Below are positions 7,654 through 14,480 of a DNA stretch of 22,720 nucleotides, one piece after another. The stretch is from JAGGAG01 sp031402225 (GTDB lineage Bacteria; Gemmatimonadota; Gemmatimonadetes; Gemmatimonadales; GWC2-71-9): the NCBI GenBank assembly GCA_031402225.1, contig JANNSD010000196.1, forward strand, positions 1 to 22,720, in the 5' to 3' direction. Made by a program: the position numbers and the translations under genes. The first letter of the stretch is position 1, and every line of letters begins with the position of its first letter. The notes under the pieces were generated by a model, which was not told the DNA's origin, did not search any database, and worked only from the letters and a program-made list of their open reading frames with translations.

Positions 7654-8673
7654 TCAGGGAATACCCGCCACGATGGGCGGTCCCAGCAGGTTGGCTATGC
7701 CGACCGGCAGATGCTTCCAGAGCCGCGGACCCCAGGCATAGGCGCCATCGTCGGGCGAAGGCGTGCCCGCAACACCCGCGCCCTGCTGATACCACCAGAG
7801 CTGTTCGTCGCGTGAGCCCCACTGCTTCTTGAACCGGTGAGTTCCGACGCCCTCGGAGCAGCGACCGAAGTTGAACAGGGTGAGTCCGGCATTGCAGGCC
7901 CGCTGCATGAAGGCCCAGTAGAGCGCCATGTTGGGCGAGAGCTTGTTGTAGGCGTACAGCGATGACGCCCAGGTCATCTCGAATTCGCCCTCCCAGCGAA
8001 AGCCGACGCCGCCAGCAACCGGTTGGTCCTTGTACCACGCCACACCGACCCAGAGATCATCCCCAAAGGCCTCGGCGAGGGATGTGAACAGGCGCCGCGA
8101 CAGTACCGGCGTGCCGAGGTCGCGCATGTGCTGGGCGAACACACGATAGAAGGGATCGATCTGGTCGTGACCCCAGCGGACTTCGATCCCCTCTTTCTGC
8201 GGACGGCGCACCTGGCTGCGCAGCTTCGAGTCGAACGACTTGAACAACGTCTCCGGGGACCCCGAAGGGAGGTCCAGCACCACCGTGATTTTTCGATGCG
8301 ACACTGGCAACGCGAGCGGGAGCTCGACCCGACTCCGAAGCTCCAGCAGCTTCACCCGCTCGACGTTCGCAATCGCCACCGCTTCGCCAGCCAGCGCGCG
8401 CACCGCGTCGGCACTGCCCAGCGGTCCGCCGTAGTTGACGAAGGGCATGGATACGAGGAAGCGACCGAAGATGGGGCTCCGCACCAGCACGAGCGGCAGC
8501 ACCCCAACGAGGGCGGCATCATGGCGAGCGGCGAGATAGATGGTAGGATGCCTGAACACCCGGGCGATGATGTCGCGCCAGGCCAGCAGGTGGAACGGCG
8601 TCCAGTTCGGCTGGCTTCTAACGAACGGATCCCAGTCGGCGGCCACTGCGGTGAGCCGCTCGACGCGGATCAC
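7654..8673 (-). CDS. FemAB-like GNAT protein, XrtA/PEP-CTERM-associated (TIGR03019-like)
   Basis: I start this at GTG 8673, 19 nt after the deacetylase stop, giving 339 residues beginning VIRVERLTAVAADWDPFV. An earlier in-frame ATG at 8799 would overlap the deacetylase gene by over 100 nt and add non-conserved sequence. Family marks include FHLLAWRDIIARVF, GVLPLVLVRSPIFGRFLVS, PFVNYGGPLG, and in the second GNAT lobe YNKLSPNMALYWAFMQRA and FNFGRCSEGVGTHRFKKQWG. FemAB proteins transfer aminoacyl or acyl groups, and this subfamily recurs in exosortase exopolysaccharide loci, where its substrate is not established. It lies between an XrtA-type deacetylase and an aminotransferase gene, which suggests acylation of a free amino group on the glycan. 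Confidence 0.88.
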   Translation of the reverse strand: MIRVERLTAVAADWDPFVRSQPNWTPFHLLAWRDIIARVFRHPTIYLAARHDAALVGVLPLVLVRSPIFGRFLVSMPFVNYGGPLGSADAVRALAGEAVAIANVERVKLLELRSRVELPLALPVSHRKITVVLDLPSGSPETLFKSFDSKLRSQVRRPQKEGIEVRWGHDQIDPFYRVFAQHMRDLGTPVLSRRLFTSLAEAFGDDLWVGVAWYKDQPVAGGVGFRWEGEFEMTWASSLYAYNKLSPNMALYWAFMQRACNAGLTLFNFGRCSEGVGTHRFKKQWGSRDEQLWWYQQGAGVAGTPSPDDGAYAWGPRLWKHLPVGIANLLGPPIVAGIP

Positions 8674-8692
8674 GGTCCCGCCAGAACCGGGC

Positions 8693-9601
8693 TCACGCTG
8701 CGGCGCGAAGGGCCGGAACGTCGAGTGCCTGTTCCACCGAGGTAAACCTGAAGTCGCGCAGCAGCCGCTCCATGCGGCCGAGCATGCCGTCCAGTCCACG
8801 GTAGTGGCGTAGCCGGGACACGAGGTTCACGGGGAGGCGCGGCTGGCCGGGATCGATTTCCCAGGGGTGCACGTAGAACATGGCGGGCACGCCGCGGGCA
8901 CGATACTCACTGAAGGCGCGGTGAATGAGGCCGTACGGAAGCTGGCGCAGGTAGGCGCCGCCGGCCGCCGGGAATGGCACGCCGGCGATCCGGGTGGTGG
9001 TCAGTGGCAACTCCAGCAGGGAGCCTGCAGGGCGCCGAATGACGTACGGATCGCCGGGACTGCTGGGGTATCCATACTCCGGCCGGACAATGGGGAAGAG
9101 GCTCGAATCGTAGGTGATGCCCTCTTCCAGCATGATGTCAAAGGCCCACTCGGTGCCCGGAATGATGGAAAAGCCCGGCGCGCGGTAGCCCTGAATGCGC
9201 CTGCCGAGGACCTGTTCCAGCGCGCCCTTGGACTGCTTCAGGTCTTCGCGGAACTCGTCGGGCGTCAGGGTAAAGACCTGACGATGCCAGTGACTGTGGC
9301 AACCAACCTCGTGGCCTTCGGCGGCAATGCGTCGCACCAGCTGAGGGCAACGCTCGGCGACCCAGCCCACGACAAAGAAGGTTCCCTTGGTGTTGTGCCG
9401 GGCCAGAAGATCGAGCAAGACGCCAGTACTGGCCTCTACCCGGCTTGGCATGGACGCCCAGCGGGCGCGGGGTGCGCAAGGAGCCAGTGCCAGGGCGTGG
9501 AAATACTCCTCCACGTCCACTGAGAAGATGTGGCTCGGAAGTCCGCGCAAGCCTGCCGCAGGATCAAGCAAGGTTCTGGCACCGTGGAGACTGGGCAGCA
9601 T
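8693..9601 (-). CDS. Polysaccharide deacetylase, XrtA/PEP-CTERM locus subfamily (TIGR03006-like)
   Basis: The protein is 302 residues from ATG 9601; a TTG at 9613 is also in frame, and neither has a strong ribosome site. The opening block IFSVDVEEYFHALAL, with Asp29 in place of the usual TFDDG-type motif 1, is the signature of this exopolysaccharide-locus subfamily. Motif 2 is HSHWH, with His102 and His106 as metal ligands. GYRAPGFSI is motif 3 and FYVHPWEIDPGQPRLP is the conserved C-terminal block. The enzyme likely removes N-acetyl groups from the growing glycan, exposing amines that the downstream FemAB protein could modify. It leads the minus-strand deacetylase-FemAB-aminotransferase operon. 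Confidence 0.9.
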   Translation of the reverse strand: MLPSLHGARTLLDPAAGLRGLPSHIFSVDVEEYFHALALAPCAPRARWASMPSRVEASTGVLLDLLARHNTKGTFFVVGWVAERCPQLVRRIAAEGHEVGCHSHWHRQVFTLTPDEFREDLKQSKGALEQVLGRRIQGYRAPGFSIIPGTEWAFDIMLEEGITYDSSLFPIVRPEYGYPSSPGDPYVIRRPAGSLLELPLTTTRIAGVPFPAAGGAYLRQLPYGLIHRAFSEYRARGVPAMFYVHPWEIDPGQPRLPVNLVSRLRHYRGLDGMLGRMERLLRDFRFTSVEQALDVPALRAAA

Positions 9602-9771
9602 TTCTGGACTCAAGAAGGGTCATGACTCGTTCCCTGTCAAATCGTGGGCCAATGGAAATCTCGCCACCCCTGCGGCCCGGATTTCGCAAAACTCGGCCGT
9701 TCATCTCACACTGAGGCAGCGACGCAACAGTTGATCGGAGGTCCGTCAAGGAATCATCCAGCCGACACACC

Positions 9772-9798
9772 GGTATCTGCATATTGTTACCAGATACC
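9772..9798. repeat. 27-bp dyad GGTATCTG-N11-CAGATACC, candidate operator
   Basis: Two perfect 8-bp arms (9772-9779 and 9791-9798) flank an AT-rich 11-nt spacer. The dyad ends 28 nt before the NRPS start codon. It could be a binding site for a dimeric regulator or, in RNA, a hairpin in the leader just before the ribosome site. It is too AT-rich in its centre and lacks a U-run, so it is not a convincing terminator. Confidence 0.5.
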
Positions 9799-9815
9799 CC
9801 GGAACAAGTTTCGAC

Positions 9816-9820
9816 AGGAG
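9816..9820 (+). promoter_or_regulatory. Ribosome binding site for a TTG start
   Basis: AGGAG lies 6 nt before TTG 9827. An in-frame TGA at 9824-9826 directly precedes that TTG, so translation cannot start further upstream. The next in-frame ATG would delete the first strand of the formyltransferase fold. Confidence 0.75.
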
Positions 9821-9826
9821 CATTGA

Positions 9827-12800
9827 TTGCCGTCACGCTCGCACATCCTCATCGGAAGTGAATCGCTGCTGGTGCACTGCGGAAGCGCCCTGCTGGACGC
9901 CGGGGACTCCGTGGCTGCGGTGGTAAGCGAGGTGCCCGAAATCGTGGCGTGGGCCGAGAGCCGGCAATTGCGCCAGTTCCACGGCATGGACGAACTCGCC
10001 GCCGCACCGGAGCTGTCGTTCGACTTCATCCTCAGTATCGGTAACGTCAGGATCGTCCCGCCAGCCGTACTGCGACGCGCACGCGTCGGTGGCATCAATT
10101 TCCACGATGGCCCCTTGCCTGAGCTCGGCGGGCTGAACACCCCGGCCTGGGCCATCATGGAGGGGCGCGCCGAGCATGGCGTCACCTGGCACTGGATGAC
10201 TGACGCCGTCGATGCCGGTGCCATCATTACCCAGCGCCGCTTTCGGGTTGCGGCCGACGAGACGGCGCTCACGCTGAACGCCCGCTGCTTCGATGCCGCG
10301 ATCAGCAGCCTGCCGGAACTCATGTCGGCGTTGCGGTCTGGCGCCCGCCCGACCGACCGGGCCGGCCTGCCACCGCTCGAGCTCATCCGGGGAAATCGCC
10401 GTCCTGGCGCGGCCGGGGCGCTGGATTGGCGCCGACCGGCCGCCGAGCTCTCCGCACTGGTGCGGGCCCTCGACTACGGCCAGTACGCCAACCCGCTTTG
10501 CCTGCCCAAGGCACTCTTGGGCGGAACTCCGCTCGCGGTGTCGCAGCTGCTGGTGCAGGAGCGATCGTCCGACGCGGCCCCGGGAACGCTGCTGGCGGTG
10601 GCCGATGATGGCCTCACGATAAGCACCGCCAGCCAGGACGTGCGCATCCCGAAGTTCCGCACCCTGGCAGGCGAGGCGCTCTCGGCGCGGGAGGCGGCGC
10701 TGCGATTCAACCTTCGGGAAGGCGATGTGCTCGTCCTGCCCGAAATCCTCACGGCGGCAGTCAGTGCCGTGGACGCTCGCGTGGTGCCGCACGAAGCGTG
10801 GTGGGTGAGTCACCTGGCGCGCTGCGAACCGGGCACCCTGCCCTTCCCCGCGCGGGGGACGGCAACCGGCGACCTGGCATCGCTTCCCCTCGACCTGTCC
10901 GCCCTGCCGATCGTTCCTGGTCACGCCCCAGCCGACGTAGCACTCGCGCTGGCCGCGGGACTGCTGGCCCGCCTGCGGGGGCGGGCGGAGTTCAGCGTGA
11001 CGTACGAGGGACCGGAGCTTCGCGCGCTGACCCAGGAGGTCAGGGGGTGGTACGCCGGCGCCGTGCCCGCGCGCCTGTCGGTGCCGTTCGACGGAGCCCT
11101 CGAGGCGTTGGTCGAGCAGGTGACGCGAGACTTGTCAGAGGTGCGGGGCCGGCTGACCCATGCGAGTGACCTGCTCTTGCGGCAGCCGAGCCTGCGGCAT
11201 GTGCCGGCAGCGATGCCCATCGCATTCGTGGTTGCGGCCGACCCGGACCAGGTGGCACCACGTCCTGACAGCGCAGTGACATTTGCAGTATCGGTAGACG
11301 GCACCAGGGGACGGCTGCAGTACAACACGGCGCGGCTGACGACGGAGCAGGCGGCGTCGCTCAGCGAACGCCTCGCGAGGCTTGCCCGTGGGTTCCGCCA
11401 GCGGCGTGACCTTGCCCTCGGTAGCCAGCCACTCCTCGCGGATGACGAGTACCAGCGCATGGTGCGCGACTGGAACGCCACCGGCACCCCGGTCGATGCC
11501 ACGCGCTCCATCGACGGGATGGTGCACGAACGCGCGCTGCTCGACCCGGAGCATGTGGCCCTGGCGTGCCGCGGGCGGAGCCTGAGTTATCGCGAGCTGG
11601 ACGAGCGAGTGAACCGCATGGCGCACCTGCTCCGCTCGCGTGGCATCGGGCCCGACGACCGCGTAGCGGTACTGCTCGACCGGGAACTGGAACTGGTGGT
11701 GACGCTGCTCGCCGTGCTGCGTGCCGGCGGCGCGTACGTGCCCCTCGACCCCGAGTATCCGCCGCAGCGCCTGGCGCTCATGCTGGAGGATTCCGGGGCG
11801 CGACTGGTCGTTACCCAGGAGTCCCGCCGGGCGAGCGCTCTTGATGCGACCTGCGAAATCATCACGCTCGAGGCGATCGCCGGCGAACTACGCGGGCAGC
11901 CCACCACACTCCCCGCGCTGGTGGCGGGGCCGAACCACCTGGCCTACGTCATCTACACCTCGGGCTCCACGGGACGTCCCAAGGGAGTCATGGTGGAGCG
12001 CGGCAACGTGCTCAACTTCTTCACCGCGATGGACCTGCGGCTGGGCACCACGCCAGGCACCTGGCTCGCGGTCACCAGCGTATCGTTCGATATCTCGGTG
12101 CTGGAAATCTTCTGGACGCTCGCGAGGGGCTACACCGTGGTGCTGCACCGCGAGGGGCGCTCGCTGCCACGCGCGGAGCAGGCGTGCGGTCACCCCTCGT
12201 TCAGCCTGTTCTACTTTGCCAGTGCGGAATCGGGGGGCCAGGACCAGTACCGGCTGCTGCTCGATGGCGCCCGCTTCGCGGATGCGCGCGGATTCGAGGC
12301 GGTGTGGACGCCAGAGCGGCACTTCCACGCCTTCGGCGGCATCTACCCCAACCCGGCGGTCACCGGTGCGGCAGTGGCGGCCGTAACCCACCGGGTGCAT
12401 GTGCGGGGCGGGAGCGTGGTGCTGCCACTGCACCACCCGGCGCGTGTGGCCGAGGAGTGGGCGGTGGTGGACAGCATCTCGGGGGGACGCGCGGGGGTGG
12501 CATTCGCAGCGGGATGGCAGCCGAACGACTTCGTGCTCCGGCCCGAAGCGTATGCCGACCACAAGGCCGTCATGCTCCGCGACATCGAGGTGGTGCGCCG
12601 GCTGTGGCGAGGCGAGGCGGTGGAACTGCCGGGTGTAAATGGTCGCATGGTACCGGTGCGCACGTTGCCCAGGCCGGTGCAGCCGGAGTTGCCCATCTGG
12701 CTCACGGCCGCGGGTCGCCCAGATACCTATCGTCAGGCTGGGCTCATCGGCGCGCACGTGCTCACGCATCTCCTGGGGCAGAGTATCGAGGAGCTCGGCG

Positions 12801-14473
12801 CCAAGCTCGCGCTCTACCGCCAGGCGTGGCGCGAAGCGGGCCATCCGGGCACGGGCCGGGTAACGCTGATGCTGCACACGCTGATTGGACAGGACGAAGC
12901 GCAGGTCAAGGCCCTCGTACGGCAGCCGCTCATCGAGTACCTGCGGAGTTCGGTAGACCTGATCAAGGGGTACGCCTGGTCGTTCCCGGCCCTCAAGCGC
13001 CGTCCCGGCGATGAAGCAAGCGGCGGAGTGCTCGATCTCGAGCAACTGAGCGCGCAGGAGCGTGAGGACGTCCTGGAATACGCCTTCGAGCGCTACTACG
13101 AGACGAGCGGGCTGTTCGGTACCGTGGACTCCTGCACCGCGCGCGTGGACCGGCTGGCGGCGATCGGGGTGGACGAGATCGCTTGCCTGATCGACTTCGG
13201 CGTGCCGACCGACGTGACGCTGGCGCACCTGGAGCCGCTCGACCAGTTGCGGCAGCGCGCCGCGCTCGACCGTCCGGCGAGCGCCGACCAGCATGGGCTG
13301 GCGGCGCTGGTGGCGCGCCACGGAGTGACGCACCTGCAGTGCACGCCGTCGCTGGCGCGACTGCTCCTGGCCGATGCCGGATCGCGCGCAGCGTTGGGCG
13401 CCCTGCGGCACATGCTGGTGGGTGGTGAGCTGCTCTCCGAGCCGCTGGCGGCCGACCTGCGCGCGGCGCTCCCCTCGGGTCGGTTGCACAACATGTACGG
13501 CCCGACGGAGACGACCGTCTGGTCTACCATGCACGACGTAGCTGCCGACGAGCGTCCGGTACCGATCGGGCGACCGATCGCGAATACCCAGGTGTACGTG
13601 CTCGACGCGCGGGGCGAACTGCTTCCCGCTGGCATTCCCGGTGAGCTGCACATCGGCGGGCTCGGCGTGACGCGGGGATATCTGGGCCAGGAGGAGGCGA
13701 CCGCGAGCCGCTTCGTGCCCGACCCGTTTCAGGCGCCCGGTGGCCGGATGTATCGCACCGGCGACCGGGTGCGCTGGCGCGCCGATGGACGGCTCGAGTT
13801 CCTGGGGCGGCTGGACCAGCAGGTGAAGCTCACCGGCTATCGCATCGAACTGGGCGAGGTGGAAGCGCACTGCGAATCACATCCCGACGTGCGTACCGCG
13901 GTGGTGATGGCCCGGGAAGACCGGCCCGGCGAGACCCGGCTGGTGGCCTACGTGGTGTTCCGCGGCGGCGGTGCCGACCCCGCGGGCCTGCGGGCGCACC
14001 TCCGCCGCGCGCTGCCCGACTTCATGGTGCCGTCGCACATCGTGACGCTGGACCGACTGCCGATGACGCCCAACGGCAAGGTCGATCGTCGCGCGCTGCC
14101 CGACCCGTCGGTCATCGTCGCCGCAACGCCGTCCATGGAGAGCCGACCGGCCAACGTCATCGAGGAGACCATCGCCGGCATCTGGCGCGAGCTGCTACAG
14201 CTGCCGCATGTCAGCCGCGACGCCAACTTCTTCGACCTGGGCGGGCACTCCCTGCTCGCGGTGCAGGTGCACCGCCGGCTGCGCGAGCTGCTCCCGGAAC
14301 GTCCCGTCGGGATCACCGACCTGTTCCGCTTCCCCACCGTGGCCGCGCTGGCGGAGTTCCTGGGCGGGGGCGACGCCGGGGACGCACGGCTGCAGGACGG
14401 TGCCGCGCGGGGCGAGGCGCGACGCTCGGCACTGCAGCGGCGCCCGCGACGGGCCGGCGGCGAGGGAGCCTGA
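9827..14473 (+). CDS. Hybrid NRPS loading protein: formyltransferase, condensation C-lobe remnant, adenylation split by monooxygenase, PCP
   Basis: The protein is 1548 residues from a TTG start. Residues 1-300 are a methionyl-tRNA-formyltransferase-like domain with the catalytic set Asn91, His93 (INFHDGPLPELGGLN) and Asp129. Residues about 322-540 look like the C-lobe of a condensation domain and lack HHxxxDG. The adenylation domain starts near 560: LRAGGAYVPLDPEYP, YVIYTSGSTGRPKGV (709 onward), FDISVLEIF (755). It is then broken at about 789-1135 by a luciferase-like flavin monooxygenase. It resumes with NMYGPTETTVWS, MYRTGDRVRW and NGKVDR (Lys1418). The PCP carries LGGHSL with Ser1475. Pocket residues suggest glycine. 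An Arg-rich tail ends the protein, 7 nt before the PKS gene. Insertion of a monooxygenase between adenylation motifs A4 and A5 is known from MtaG/MelG of myxothiazol/melithiazol synthesis, and formyltransferase loading from LgrA of linear gramicidin. The combined product is inferred. Confidence 0.93.
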   Translation: MPSRSHILIGSESLLVHCGSALLDAGDSVAAVVSEVPEIVAWAESRQLRQFHGMDELAAAPELSFDFILSIGNVRIVPPAVLRRARVGGINFHDGPLPELGGLNTPAWAIMEGRAEHGVTWHWMTDAVDAGAIITQRRFRVAADETALTLNARCFDAAISSLPELMSALRSGARPTDRAGLPPLELIRGNRRPGAAGALDWRRPAAELSALVRALDYGQYANPLCLPKALLGGTPLAVSQLLVQERSSDAAPGTLLAVADDGLTISTASQDVRIPKFRTLAGEALSAREAALRFNLREGDVLVLPEILTAAVSAVDARVVPHEAWWVSHLARCEPGTLPFPARGTATGDLASLPLDLSALPIVPGHAPADVALALAAGLLARLRGRAEFSVTYEGPELRALTQEVRGWYAGAVPARLSVPFDGALEALVEQVTRDLSEVRGRLTHASDLLLRQPSLRHVPAAMPIAFVVAADPDQVAPRPDSAVTFAVSVDGTRGRLQYNTARLTTEQAASLSERLARLARGFRQRRDLALGSQPLLADDEYQRMVRDWNATGTPVDATRSIDGMVHERALLDPEHVALACRGRSLSYRELDERVNRMAHLLRSRGIGPDDRVAVLLDRELELVVTLLAVLRAGGAYVPLDPEYPPQRLALMLEDSGARLVVTQESRRASALDATCEIITLEAIAGELRGQPTTLPALVAGPNHLAYVIYTSGSTGRPKGVMVERGNVLNFFTAMDLRLGTTPGTWLAVTSVSFDISVLEIFWTLARGYTVVLHREGRSLPRAEQACGHPSFSLFYFASAESGGQDQYRLLLDGARFADARGFEAVWTPERHFHAFGGIYPNPAVTGAAVAAVTHRVHVRGGSVVLPLHHPARVAEEWAVVDSISGGRAGVAFAAGWQPNDFVLRPEAYADHKAVMLRDIEVVRRLWRGEAVELPGVNGRMVPVRTLPRPVQPELPIWLTAAGRPDTYRQAGLIGAHVLTHLLGQSIEELGAKLALYRQAWREAGHPGTGRVTLMLHTLIGQDEAQVKALVRQPLIEYLRSSVDLIKGYAWSFPALKRRPGDEASGGVLDLEQLSAQEREDVLEYAFERYYETSGLFGTVDSCTARVDRLAAIGVDEIACLIDFGVPTDVTLAHLEPLDQLRQRAALDRPASADQHGLAALVARHGVTHLQCTPSLARLLLADAGSRAALGALRHMLVGGELLSEPLAADLRAALPSGRLHNMYGPTETTVWSTMHDVAADERPVPIGRPIANTQVYVLDARGELLPAGIPGELHIGGLGVTRGYLGQEEATASRFVPDPFQAPGGRMYRTGDRVRWRADGRLEFLGRLDQQVKLTGYRIELGEVEAHCESHPDVRTAVVMAREDRPGETRLVAYVVFRGGGADPAGLRAHLRRALPDFMVPSHIVTLDRLPMTPNGKVDRRALPDPSVIVAATPSMESRPANVIEETIAGIWRELLQLPHVSRDANFFDLGGHSLLAVQVHRRLRELLPERPVGITDLFRFPTVAALAEFLGGGDAGDARLQDGAARGEARRSALQRRPRRAGGEGA
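12191..13231 (+). other. Luciferase-like FMN monooxygenase domain inserted in the adenylation domain
   Basis: Residues about 789-1135 of the NRPS protein interrupt the adenylation core after motif A4. They begin FSLFYFASAESGGQDQY and contain FEAVWTPERHFHAFGG, THRVHVRGGSVVLPLHHP, RAGVAFAAGWQPNDFVL and LPIWLTAAGRPDTYRQAG, the typical TIM-barrel strands of bacterial luciferase-family enzymes of the MupA/Atu3671 kind found in natural-product synthases. The domain probably uses FMNH2 and oxygen to hydroxylate the PCP-bound amino acid; glycine alpha-hydroxylation is the precedent in MtaG-type proteins. Borders are approximate. Confidence 0.9.
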
Positions 14474-14480
14474 TCACCTG

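Larger units (their letters stand above)
9602..9826. promoter_or_regulatory. Divergent control region between the deacetylase operon and the NRPS-PKS genes
   Basis: These 225 nt lie between two divergent start codons, so they should carry both promoters. A TTGACA hexamer on the minus strand (9635-9640) has no -10 partner at 16-18 nt. The clearest structure is the perfect inverted repeat at 9772-9798 just upstream of the NRPS start. No promoter could be fixed on either strand. Confidence 0.5.

Noticed and set aside
7646..8038. Upstream extension of the aminotransferase reading frame
   Set aside because: It overlaps the well-supported FemAB gene, and the extra residues have shadow-frame composition.
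9635..9640. TTGACA -35 hexamer on the minus strand before the XrtA deacetylase
   Set aside because: No acceptable -10 hexamer lies 16-18 nt downstream and the start codon is too close.
14208..14480. Upstream extension of the PKS reading frame
   Set aside because: It overlaps the NRPS PCP domain and has no sense as protein; ATG 14481 directly precedes the KS.
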